Shown piece by piece: positions 23,610 to 31,603 of a stretch of 34,687 bases of DNA. The stretch's first letter is position 1. Each line of letters opens with the position of its first letter. The notes under the pieces were generated by a model. That model saw only the letters and a program-made list of their open reading frames with translations. It searched no databases and had not been told where the DNA came from. Source of the DNA: a virus; IMG/VR virus record IMGVR_UViG_3300010293_000020, positions 1 through 34,687 of that record; one strand, 5' to 3'. The translations under genes and the position numbers were made by a program.

Positions 23610-24390
23610 TCTCTAATCTACTCCCAAAACGAACCAGTAGTGACTCACCATCTGTCCAGACCTCCGATATATCAGCCGGCTTGTAGGATTCAACCTTGGT
23701 AACCTTGAATCTGTTAGCTTTGGGGTCTAGTAGGTCCTGAATATACTTGTAAAACGACTTGTTACCATAGTAATAGTCTGATAGGAATGGGCTGAGCTGG
23801 GGATGCTGGACATAGACCTCGGCTACAAAGTCCTTTATATTACCAATCTTATCCTTCCTATCATCGATGGATATACAGGCCCGGACAAAATCCTTGTATG
23901 TGTAAGAGTATCTCTCACCAAGTATATCACGTAGCACATCATTGAACATAGACATGTCAGCAAAGTCATACTGGCTCAATGTGTCATTGAATGAGTACCA
24001 TAAGTCAGAGGATGGACATATCCCTATTCTGGACCCAGCTTCCGGTATAACTATATAAGCATGATTACCAAATGCAGAATCCTTATCAGATGTACATATG
24101 ATGCTTCTGCTCCTTTTTGGATACCTGAACCAAGCGGGTGAGTTGTCCATAAGCCAGGTGTAATAGTTCTTTGTATTAGCTGAAACTCTCTCGGTAAGAG
24201 AGGGATTAACAAGGTATAGTGGCGCCTCCAGGTTAGCCGCTCCGCGGTATATCCATGGATCACCGGCTATAATACCCTTTAGCTTCGGAATCACGTACTT
24301 GGCCTTGGTCCTAATGAACTGGATGGCTTTTTCCTGATCAATAAGGACCGACCGGCCTTCGGTAATTAGGTATTGGTTTAGTCTGGTCAT
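23584..24390 (-). CDS. ADP-ribosyltransferase-like protein with capsid-targeting-like N-terminus
   Basis: A 268-residue protein. Residues 1-11 'MTRLNQYLITE' resemble T4 capsid-targeting sequences ending in an (L/I)-x-E cleavage site. The body fits the R-S-E pattern of mono-ADP-ribosyltransferases: 'WIYRG' (R49), 'RSIICTSDKDSAFG' (S101) and 'SEVWTDGESLLVRF' (E243). The block 'RVSANTKNYYTWLMDNSPAWFRYPKRSRSII' recurs in a phage family I have seen but cannot name. The third motif has a single Glu (S-E rather than E-x-E), so the activity could be weak, or aimed at residues other than Arg. Its start overlaps the upstream stop by four bases. T4 Alt is the precedent for a packaged, injected ADP-ribosyltransferase. 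Confidence 0.6.
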   Translation of the reverse strand: MTRLNQYLITEGRSVLIDQEKAIQFIRTKAKYVIPKLKGIIAGDPWIYRGAANLEAPLYLVNPSLTERVSANTKNYYTWLMDNSPAWFRYPKRSRSIICTSDKDSAFGNHAYIVIPEAGSRIGICPSSDLWYSFNDTLSQYDFADMSMFNDVLRDILGERYSYTYKDFVRACISIDDRKDKIGNIKDFVAEVYVQHPQLSPFLSDYYYGNKSFYKYIQDLLDPKANRFKVTKVESYKPADISEVWTDGESLLVRFGSRLEIDQLSHRE

Positions 24391-24944
24391 TGACTGGTAA
24401 ACACCTCCAACACGCGGTCCCTGTAATCATAGTCTATCAGTATATAGGAACCACACTTGAACATAACCTCGTGGTCAGTGAGTAGAGCCTGTGTTAGGCC
24501 AGTGGATTTATATGTTTTGATGTAGTATGAAAATTCCTCAACTTCCAACTCAAGGTCCTTCTTGAGTGTAGCATACATATCTTCGACCTTCGGTGACCAA
24601 AGGTACTCATATTTGCCTAGGGGAACAAAGATATATGGCCTACCATACTCAGAAGCCAACTCCGGGCTAGCCACCGCAAAGACACCTTGTGACCTAGGTC
24701 TCCAGCCAAATTTCTTTTGGAACATATCATCGACTCTATTAGATACGTTGACAGGGGTATCAGTTGGTCTACGATCCATCCTGGGTTTCCTAATGATGTA
24801 CCTGGTGAGCAGCTCATCCACACCACGGTACAGGAAGTTAGGTGAAGCCTTAGTCTCGATGATATAAGGGCGACACTGTTCCTTAAGGACCTTTTCTATG
24901 GGCGCGAATGGATCCTTCTCTATGAACTCAAGTAGGCGGCTCAT
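24387..24944 (-). CDS. ADP-ribosyltransferase-like protein with capsid-targeting-like N-terminus
   Basis: A 185-residue protein that starts 'MSRLLEFIEKDPF', like its neighbours. R-S-E elements: 'NFLYRGVDEL' (R40), 'GVFAVASPELASEYG' (S93, in the place of the S-T-S strand) and 'TDHEVMFKCGSYILID' (E159). The last matches the 'E-V-(L/M)-F-x-x-G-(S/T)' strand of ADP-ribosyltransferases. The size is near the minimal catalytic domain. It overlaps both neighbours by four bases, so it belongs to one operon. The target is unknown; T4 Alt/ModA/ModB modify host RNA polymerase and translation factors. The fold call rests on motifs I can see, not on alignment. Confidence 0.6.
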   Translation of the reverse strand: MSRLLEFIEKDPFAPIEKVLKEQCRPYIIETKASPNFLYRGVDELLTRYIIRKPRMDRRPTDTPVNVSNRVDDMFQKKFGWRPRSQGVFAVASPELASEYGRPYIFVPLGKYEYLWSPKVEDMYATLKKDLELEVEEFSYYIKTYKSTGLTQALLTDHEVMFKCGSYILIDYDYRDRVLEVFTSQ

Positions 24945-26131
24945 AGGCCCAAGACCTCTGCTATATCCGCATACGGTTCCATATCCACGGCATCCTTGGT
25001 ATTGTATATGGTCTTAACAGCTACCTTCTGGGCCTCGCCTTCCTTAGCATGGAACTCAAGGATGATTTTACCAAGAGAGTCGGTTATCCTTATGGAAGTG
25101 CTGCCAGGCTTGTGTTTAAACTCTATATTATTGAGGTTAAGCTCAGGATGCTTATCGATAAGAGATATTTTTAGGCCCTTAGCTAACCTCTGAGTTATAA
25201 CCAGCATGATTTTTGTCTTACTGTCTGTGAGCCCCATACACTTCAATATACCAAAAGCAAAGGTGTTAAATTCCTGTTTATAGTAATCCATCATTACGGC
25301 ATACACCGTGTCAGCTACAATGGGGTTTATGTCTATTCTGTCTTCGGCTCGTTTGGTCCTTAGAAACGCCAACACATCTCTGTCAAGGCGCTGTTTCTTA
25401 CCTATCTGAACCAGCTTATTGGACTCCTTAGCTTTGGTAATAAGTTTACCTAGAATCTCATGGGACTTAAACCGGCGCTTTAGGTCTGCCTCGGCCTCAG
25501 CACCCAACAGGTTCCTCACCAGACTCACCGGTGTAGGATTGTAAAGTGTCACCACGCTCTTCCGGTACAGTTTCAAGGAATAAAGGTCATACATCATCTC
25601 ACCAAACTTCTCCAGTTCAACACCAATATCAGCCTTTTGGTCCGAACCCCGCTGGAAGGAAAGATTGTCCAGGTAAATTCCATGAATAATGCAATCTGAT
25701 CTCCTGGCTTGGCCTATGAGGTAAGTAGCCATGGCTTGAGACCCTTTATATATCTCCTCATATACCTCTTTATGGTTTGGCTGAGATTTCAGCCGCTTAT
25801 GGAATTCCTTAACTTTTGTGTTGATGTCCGCTTCAACACCAGCATACTTTGCCTTGTCAATTACCACCTGATCAAATTTGCCATCTGCTTGAAATATCAT
25901 TTGGCAAACCAACACCTCATTGTAGTTCCCTTTGATTGAACTTTCAGCACCACTAAGCGAGGCCTCATTCAGCTTGGATGTCTTGATGGTAAGATGGACA
26001 ATATCACCAGGAACGAGGTCATCGGTCTCACTGGAAAACAACTGGGCTATATAGGACCTAAGTCTCTCCCAGCTGTTCTTTATCATGGAAGCCAGGCTCT
26101 CATCCAGTATATACTGTTCCAGACGCGCCAT
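24941..26131 (-). CDS. Capsid-targeted-like protein with PD-(D/E)XK-like nuclease pattern
   Basis: A 396-residue protein beginning 'MARLEQYILDES', the shared N-terminal motif with an (L)-D-E site. Residues about 55-190 carry a possible nuclease core: 'KGNYNEVLVCQM' (E72 on a helix), 'QKADIGVEL' (D168) and 'YDLYSLKLYR' (K187). The order E...D...(S)xK is seen in PD-(D/E)XK enzymes of the restriction-endonuclease type. The C-terminal half (about 260-390) is a separate mixed domain ending in strands ('STSIRITDSLGKIILEFHA'). I infer a nuclease delivered with the DNA. It could equally be a DNA-binding or scaffold-associated head protein. It shares four-base overlaps with the next gene. Confidence 0.5.
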   Translation of the reverse strand: MARLEQYILDESLASMIKNSWERLRSYIAQLFSSETDDLVPGDIVHLTIKTSKLNEASLSGAESSIKGNYNEVLVCQMIFQADGKFDQVVIDKAKYAGVEADINTKVKEFHKRLKSQPNHKEVYEEIYKGSQAMATYLIGQARRSDCIIHGIYLDNLSFQRGSDQKADIGVELEKFGEMMYDLYSLKLYRKSVVTLYNPTPVSLVRNLLGAEAEADLKRRFKSHEILGKLITKAKESNKLVQIGKKQRLDRDVLAFLRTKRAEDRIDINPIVADTVYAVMMDYYKQEFNTFAFGILKCMGLTDSKTKIMLVITQRLAKGLKISLIDKHPELNLNNIEFKHKPGSTSIRITDSLGKIILEFHAKEGEAQKVAVKTIYNTKDAVDMEPYADIAEVLGL

Positions 26132-26340
26132 TACTTAATCTCCTTGATGTAATCATCAATATAGAACTTTTTCGTATCATCACCATCGGGATCAACAATA
26201 ATGGAGAAGCTATGGCCAACGTTGGCCAGCTTCTTTATGTGTTCAAACATTTGCCTAATAGTATCAGGAGCATCACCTGTGCTAACAATGGTAATAGACC
26301 CGGTCTCTAGTTCTTCTGTTAAATACCTAGCCAATTTCAT
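26131..26340 (-). CDS. Small capsid-targeting-like protein (internal-protein-like)
   Basis: A 69-residue protein that starts 'MKLARYLTEELE' (LTE cleavage-like site) and continues 'TIRQMFEHIKKLANVGHSFSIIVDPDGDD'. The 'GHSFSI(I/V)VDPD' element recurs in small T4-like phage proteins that I associate with head-internal proteins, from memory. Cleavage after LTE would leave about 60 residues. It overlaps the end of the aminotransferase gene by 14 bases and is the first member of the capsid-targeting-like block. Confidence 0.65.
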   Translation of the reverse strand: MKLARYLTEELETGSITIVSTGDAPDTIRQMFEHIKKLANVGHSFSIIVDPDGDDTKKFYIDDYIKEIK

Positions 26341-27424
26341 CCCTGTATCTCAATACCCATTCAATAATGTAATCCAGCTCAGTGGTGGTAAGCCCCGGCC
26401 AACTCGGCAATATAACTACCTCGTTAGATAGGATTTGAGCAACTTCATCACACTCCATATTTATGCCGCCGAGGTAACTATGGTACCGAGTGCTATAAAA
26501 CATAGGCCTGGTCTCAATTCCAGCGTCCTCAAAGAATTTTTCAGCCTTAGCATAGCCTGTACCACCAACAAACTTGAGTCCAAACATCCAGTTGGCCCGT
26601 TCGGTGTTCGGTTCTTCCTTCTGTAACACAATACCGGTCTGACCCTCCAGATGCTTCTTATAATAATCGAACACATCGGACTTCATGTCCAATATCTCAT
26701 CAAGTAACTGTAACTGGCCTAATAGGAGCGCGGCTTGTAGGTTGCTCATTCTGAAATTGTTACCCAACAGCTCATGGATAAACCTTTTAGGCCCTTGACC
26801 CTGTCTCTTTACCAGCGTGATATATTCAGCCAACTTGCTATCATTGGTGAATACAGCTCCACCTTCTCCTGAAGTAACCTGCTTATTTATGAATGTGGAT
26901 ATAGAGGAAACTAGGCAATCCGTTCCGCTGTACTTACCCTCATATCGGCCCGTGAAACCCTCACAATTATCTTCTATGATGATCGCATTAGGAAACCTAC
27001 GGTGGACGCGAGGTACATTGATAATATTGCCGAGATTATGCACCACCATGATGGCCGTATCGTCCGGCACGTGATCTATCTTAGAGAGGTCCATGTTCCA
27101 GGTGTCAAGGTTGGCATCAATGGCTATGATATTGTGGTAACCCTCATACAGGATCGAGTTATACACCGCTACATAGGAGTTGTTGGGTACAATGATGTTC
27201 CTGATGCCTGGATACTTGTACCTGAGGGCCTTTATCAGGAGGTGCGTGGCCGATGTACCATTGTTTACAGGGATCACATGTTTTATGCCAACGAGGGATT
27301 GCAGTTGCTCGGTTACATTGTACACGTAAGGACCACCGTTAGCCACGTGGCCGTCGTCGAGTGCCTTGTGGGCGTAGTATAGGGACTCTGGTGGCAAATA
27401 TGGGCGATAGACCGGTATCTTCAT
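26327..27424 (-). CDS. DegT/DnrJ/EryC1/StrS-type sugar aminotransferase
   Basis: A 365-residue PLP enzyme. 'PVNNGTSATHLLIKAL' (residues 52-67) is the phosphate-binding site, 'IIIEDNCEG' (D152) contacts the PLP nitrogen, and 'STFINKQVTSGEGG' carries the Schiff-base Lys (K181). 'NNFRMSNLQAALLLGQL' is also diagnostic. These enzymes turn a 3- or 4-keto nucleotide sugar into an amino sugar. With the NeuD-like acyltransferase nearby this predicts an N-acylated amino sugar, similar to QuiNAc4NAc-, bacillosamine- or Fuc3NAc-type routes. No dehydratase is in the window, so the keto sugar must come from the host or elsewhere in the phage. Confidence 0.9.
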   Translation of the reverse strand: MKIPVYRPYLPPESLYYAHKALDDGHVANGGPYVYNVTEQLQSLVGIKHVIPVNNGTSATHLLIKALRYKYPGIRNIIVPNNSYVAVYNSILYEGYHNIIAIDANLDTWNMDLSKIDHVPDDTAIMVVHNLGNIINVPRVHRRFPNAIIIEDNCEGFTGRYEGKYSGTDCLVSSISTFINKQVTSGEGGAVFTNDSKLAEYITLVKRQGQGPKRFIHELLGNNFRMSNLQAALLLGQLQLLDEILDMKSDVFDYYKKHLEGQTGIVLQKEEPNTERANWMFGLKFVGGTGYAKAEKFFEDAGIETRPMFYSTRYHSYLGGINMECDEVAQILSNEVVILPSWPGLTTTELDYIIEWVLRYRDEIG

Positions 27425-27437
27425 AGTGACCTATTTA

Positions 27438-27725
27438 TCAGTAGGTTTTGTGCTTTGGTTGGTGATACGCTTCCGGTGTATCAGACTTCAGTATGTCCAG
27501 AAGGGTCTTGTCAATATCATCGATCAACACGTTCCGTTGGACATTCAGGTCACAGGCTTTCTGGAGAGTGTCATACAGCTTCCTCATACCGGCGGCATTA
27601 TGATACTTGACCATGAAAGCATCAAAGGACATACGCCGGATTTCATATAGGAGGTTTTGATTCGTAAACATCTTTAGGTCCACCGTTATCAACCTATCTA
27701 TTACTGATCCAAGTGTTTCTGGCAT
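27438..27725 (-). CDS. Small helical protein linked to the sugar cassette
   Basis: 95 residues from ATG at 27725, which overlaps the preceding stop by one base (TAATG) with AGGAGG just upstream; an earlier in-frame start at 27797 would run through the previous gene. Sequence 'LGSVIDRLITVDLKMFTNQNLL' and 'LQKACDLNVQRNVLIDDIDKTLLDIL' gives a helical protein. It loosely resembles small 'GxxIDkLxIxxLKxW ... QRxxLxxEID' proteins (DUF4254-like) found beside glycosyltransferases. The role is unknown; it may be a partner of the large glycosyltransferase with which it is coupled. Confidence 0.75.
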   Translation of the reverse strand: MPETLGSVIDRLITVDLKMFTNQNLLYEIRRMSFDAFMVKYHNAAGMRKLYDTLQKACDLNVQRNVLIDDIDKTLLDILKSDTPEAYHQPKHKTY

Positions 27726-30700
27726 TAGAGCCTCCTCATGATACCCAGGAATTTCTGGAATGAGCCGATATGTGTATGTTTTAGGCACCAATCCCATTTA
27801 TGCATCATACCAAGCTGACCAAATCTAAGCAGCCAGTAATCCGGACCTAGGAAGGCATGGAGGTTGGCATTGACAGACAGGGCCAAGCAATACTGGCCAC
27901 CATTACCAATTTGGAATGTTGCTTTGGCATAGTGCATTAGGGTTGCATCGGCTATCAGCTCATTCAATCTTGGAACTCTGCCAATTTCCACAGTTCTATC
28001 TTCCAACCTTAGACCTGACTGCATTATATCGTCATAGATGCAATAGTTCCAAGAGTCTATCTTGTTATCACCACCAAGGCGATGCTTCTCACCAATGAGT
28101 ACCAGCTTATACTTCCGGCTCAATTTCTTGAGGTTGGCGAAATATTCCTCCTTGATGGAATCGAAATAGGCTCTGTCAACCGAACGCACTTTGGATGTAA
28201 TGACCACATAGTTCCGGATGTCTGGCCGGCCCTGTACCAACTGTGGGAAATTGGGCTTAGTGGTCATGTCAAAGCCAAGGATGGGGAACTGATCGGTAGC
28301 ACAATATTCATACTGCTTGGTCGTCACATTGACCGGTTTGGTCATGGACTGAGCCAAGAGGTTCACAAAGTTCTTATGGAACAATCTGGTCTCCTCATCG
28401 TGGTTGTGATGCCAACGAAGCAGCCCGTTCCATACGGATATATTCACCCGCTTCACTCTGATGTCATTCTCCAACATATGCAACATGAGCAGCTGGTCTC
28501 CGAGGCTCAGTGCGGTTGAGAAAGAAGAGGTGCCGTTTTCATCCAGGAACCAATCCAACGCTTTGACCCCAAGAGCCGCTCGGCCCAATTGTTCCACATG
28601 AACAAGGAAAGTGTTAGGATCCTGGGTCACAAAACCATTATCCACCGACTCACCACCATAGATAATATCATACAGGTCAAACGGAACAATAAGGCCAACA
28701 TGATACCCCGCGACAGCTGAAGCCAGACAAAAATTACCACCTATACCGAGTGTAATGACGGCCCTGGCATATTTCATGATGTAGCAAGCCTTCTCCATAT
28801 TCATGGGGGTAATGGTTAGGTCTTCCTTTTCCGTCAGGTCGATGGCGTCAGGGATGTATTTTTTGCAATCATCATATATAGAGTATAGTCCACCTATCTC
28901 CCAAAGTTTAGACCATTCTGGAGCATTCCTGATCGACCTCTCACCCATAAGTACGATCCTGTAGGATTTTGGCAATTGGCGTAAAATCTGGAACAGCCGG
29001 TTCTTGATCCGCTGATACTCATAATTCATAAACCCTTTGACCTTGGTGTGGATGACGATATATTCCTCTTCGGGTATATCAGTTGGCTCACACAACAGGT
29101 CGGGGTAATAAGGCTTGATGGGGTAGACATCCTGTGCTGACCTGTATATATCCATAGGCATACCTGGTCCATCCTCATTGGAGTCAAGAACCAGCTCATA
29201 CCTCGGAGCCGGAAAAAAGCGTTTGAACAGGTCTATCGTATGGGTCTCATAGGTCTGTGACTTTCCAAGCGATTCTATCAGTTTCAGACGTGGCTTGATT
29301 ATGATTTTTTTGTATTTCGTATTGTCCAGCATAGCCCTGGTATAGATAATATCACCAAGGCCAAGGTGAACCGTGGCTGTAAATGTTTCCGGCCTCTCGT
29401 AACTCTTATAGGCCTTGACTTTGGTGATGAAATCCTTGGGATTATCTGTAGTGAACAATCGCCGGTGCTGGTTTTCCTCCAGGTGCTTTTCCAGTAGGTT
29501 GCTCCAACCCTCAGTGTGAATCCAAGCTGCCGTGTTACCCACGGACAAGGCCATGCAAAATAGTCCACCGTGACCAACCGAGAAATTGCATATGGCCTCC
29601 CTCATATACATACAGTTTTGCATGATGTTATCTATATCCGGTGTGCTTTCCCCACTGGTCATTGGAAAGGTCAAGTCTATGGCACCAGGTATATAGCGCA
29701 TAATGTCCTCATAGATGCTGTATACCCTGCCTGGTAAGTATACGGCATATTCTTTTGTCTGGACCAACTCCCTCTCACCCAGCACAACCACCTTGGCCGG
29801 CAAGTTTCGCAAAGCGGCATAGATGCCATCACGGTAGGTAAGATATTCCTCGTACTGTATCCCACGCACCTTGGTCATGATAGTGAAATAGTCATACGGC
29901 AGCTTTTCACCTGAGCACATCAGGTTATATAGTTCCGGCTTCACTGGTAATATGCTATCCTCGGTGATCAGCTTCAACGGGCTCTTACACGGCGCTCCCT
30001 GGTACTCTGTAACCCTGTAATACGGTGGCTTGAATAGGTGCTTGAAGAACCTCTCAAGGTACCTTCGGTATTCCGGTGTATCAGACCGGCAGAGATTCAG
30101 GGTTTCAAGGTGAGGAGATATATTCACATAGGCAAATTCGGTGCGTTTGGCATCAAGCATGGCCCGCGTCAAAAGCAGGTCCCCTATACCCACCACGGTG
30201 GCCAGGCTGAACACTCTGGTTGGTACCAGCACGATCTTGTCATTGATGACTGTGTATCTCACTGCCGGCTGCTCATTCTTGTGAACACGGTTCCTTGGCA
30301 CATAAAGAGGTGCCCCAGCCAATTTTCTAAGCAGGTACCTCATACAGTCGAAGTGGTTAGACATTCCAGATATGTCCCGAAGGTGGCCTGTCATTAACCT
30401 GTTTGACGGGAAAATCAGGATGTCATTGGGGTCTACGTTAGAATCTGTACCCCTAACATATTCCCCACTGTATGTATTATCAAATAGGTAAACCTTATCG
30501 TTTGAAAGGAAGGGTTGTATCGATATGGGTGATAGGCCTATAGTATTGGGATTGAGTAATATGAATATCTTGTCTTTTTTGTTGCAGAGGGTGTTACTAA
30601 AAACCCAAGGTAAGCCATGGGAATCACGATGGTCATACAGTTCCACATTTTTCACATCACCTATTATCCTGGAACGGTCATATGTTACAAATACAGGCTC

Positions 30701-30784
30701 ATATGATTTTGGAACCTCAACATGGTGTACAGCGGGAGAAGGAAATTCCACCTCGTAGCGACGCCTGACAACCACACCACCCAT
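27725..30784 (-). CDS. Three-domain glycosyltransferase-like protein
   Basis: 1019 residues from ATG 30784 (GGAG eight bases upstream; the GTG at 30790 is too close to it). After about 190 N-terminal residues, three homologous domains follow. Each opens with G-(I/L)-G-D-(L/I/Q)-(L/I)-x-x-x-x-M-L-(D/E) (near residues 196, 475, 759). Each then has 'xxxKVR/KGxxYxxY', a strand 'xxVVLGER', an 'IYDD' and 'IDLT', and ends with G-x-G-G-x-(F/Y)-C-(M/L)-A-x-(S/A)-V (near 406, 681, 962). This fits GT-B/GT9-like folds binding a nucleotide sugar. Three copies in one chain suggest processive or sequential transfer. The acceptor is unknown. The N-terminal part has no motif I recognise. Confidence 0.7.
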   Translation of the reverse strand: MGGVVVRRRYEVEFPSPAVHHVEVPKSYEPVFVTYDRSRIIGDVKNVELYDHRDSHGLPWVFSNTLCNKKDKIFILLNPNTIGLSPISIQPFLSNDKVYLFDNTYSGEYVRGTDSNVDPNDILIFPSNRLMTGHLRDISGMSNHFDCMRYLLRKLAGAPLYVPRNRVHKNEQPAVRYTVINDKIVLVPTRVFSLATVVGIGDLLLTRAMLDAKRTEFAYVNISPHLETLNLCRSDTPEYRRYLERFFKHLFKPPYYRVTEYQGAPCKSPLKLITEDSILPVKPELYNLMCSGEKLPYDYFTIMTKVRGIQYEEYLTYRDGIYAALRNLPAKVVVLGERELVQTKEYAVYLPGRVYSIYEDIMRYIPGAIDLTFPMTSGESTPDIDNIMQNCMYMREAICNFSVGHGGLFCMALSVGNTAAWIHTEGWSNLLEKHLEENQHRRLFTTDNPKDFITKVKAYKSYERPETFTATVHLGLGDIIYTRAMLDNTKYKKIIIKPRLKLIESLGKSQTYETHTIDLFKRFFPAPRYELVLDSNEDGPGMPMDIYRSAQDVYPIKPYYPDLLCEPTDIPEEEYIVIHTKVKGFMNYEYQRIKNRLFQILRQLPKSYRIVLMGERSIRNAPEWSKLWEIGGLYSIYDDCKKYIPDAIDLTEKEDLTITPMNMEKACYIMKYARAVITLGIGGNFCLASAVAGYHVGLIVPFDLYDIIYGGESVDNGFVTQDPNTFLVHVEQLGRAALGVKALDWFLDENGTSSFSTALSLGDQLLMLHMLENDIRVKRVNISVWNGLLRWHHNHDEETRLFHKNFVNLLAQSMTKPVNVTTKQYEYCATDQFPILGFDMTTKPNFPQLVQGRPDIRNYVVITSKVRSVDRAYFDSIKEEYFANLKKLSRKYKLVLIGEKHRLGGDNKIDSWNYCIYDDIMQSGLRLEDRTVEIGRVPRLNELIADATLMHYAKATFQIGNGGQYCLALSVNANLHAFLGPDYWLLRFGQLGMMHKWDWCLKHTHIGSFQKFLGIMRRL

Positions 30785-30797
30785 TATCACAACTCCA

Positions 30798-30977
30798 TTA
30801 GATTTTCTTGGTTCGCGTTTTCTTTACCTTAACTTCATCTACAGCAGGCTCTAGTTGAGTTTCCGGTTCATTAACCTCCGGTGCCAATTCTTCCGGTGCT
30901 TCCTGTATAACTATATGTTCCGGCTCAACTACCACTTCTGGTTTGGAGCCACCATACGTGCGTTTGATTTTTATCAC
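30798..30977 (-). CDS. Short Pro/Glu-rich linker-like protein
   Basis: A 59-residue frame from GTG 30977, which overlaps the NeuD-like gene's stop (GTGA) and has AGGAGG five bases upstream. It ends 13 bases before the next gene's start. The product begins 'MIKIKRTYGGSKPEVVVEPE', is dominated by Pro, Glu and Val in the middle and closes with 'VKVKKTRTKKI'. No fold is expected. Good ribosome site and tight packing argue that it is a real gene. It may be a tether or binding peptide. No family known to me. Confidence 0.7.
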   Translation of the reverse strand: MIKIKRTYGGSKPEVVVEPEHIVIQEAPEELAPEVNEPETQLEPAVDEVKVKKTRTKKI

Positions 30978-31603
30978 TTGATCCTCCTGGCAGGACAGCC
31001 AACATATACTCCTGGCTCAGTAATATCACCGACCACAACGGCTCCCATACCAATTATTACATTGTCGCATATATTTATACGCTCACGTATCGATGCCCCG
31101 GCTCCAATAAAACATTTTTTACCAATGGTCACGTTTCCACAGATTGTAACACTAGGTGATATGGTTGTATAATCACCTATAGTAACATCATGCGCCACAA
31201 TAGCACCCATGTTGATATGGCACTGTTCTCCGATAATAACATCGGTCGTGATTATAACACCTGGACATATCACCGGACCTGCGCCTATAAAAAATGTACC
31301 AGGACTTGTAAAGGTTACAGTGGGATCTATAACAGTCTCAAATTTACCACCAACTTCCACAATTTTCTGGCAAATTTTGTACCGGATATTCGGGTCGCCT
31401 ATAGCCACAATAGACCCAACACTATAGTCTACCCAGGAGTCATGGATCGTAGTAAGGTCATATATCTTATACCCCACGTTATACATATCTACAAAGTCTA
31501 TGGGATACAGACCTACCCTATGACACATTGTATAGGTTTCTTTGGCAAAACCACCAGTACCGAAGATATGCACCCGGTTGGTTACTCTATCCACCGATTC
31601 CAC
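30974..31603 (-). CDS. Sugar O/N-acyltransferase, NeuD/PglD-like
   Basis: A 209-residue protein. A Rossmann-like N-terminus 'HIFGTGGFAKETYTMC' is followed by 'IVAIGDPNIRYKICQKI' and then a left-handed beta-helix of hexapeptide repeats (about 95-200: 'VICPGVIITTDVIIGEQCHINMGAIVAHD', 'TICGNVTIGKKCFIGAGA'). 'IVAHDVTIG' holds the expected active-site His. These enzymes transfer acetyl from acetyl-CoA onto a nucleotide-linked amino sugar. The partner DegT-type aminotransferase is 3.5 kb downstream in the same operon. A late-promoter-like TATTTATA at 31072 lies inside this frame and may be chance. Confidence 0.85.
   Translation of the reverse strand: MESVDRVTNRVHIFGTGGFAKETYTMCHRVGLYPIDFVDMYNVGYKIYDLTTIHDSWVDYSVGSIVAIGDPNIRYKICQKIVEVGGKFETVIDPTVTFTSPGTFFIGAGPVICPGVIITTDVIIGEQCHINMGAIVAHDVTIGDYTTISPSVTICGNVTIGKKCFIGAGASIRERINICDNVIIGMGAVVVGDITEPGVYVGCPARRIK

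Noticed and set aside
31072-31079. Minus-strand TATAAATA inside the NeuD-like gene
   Set aside because: It is within coding sequence in AT-rich codons; could serve the genes below, but nothing else supports it.
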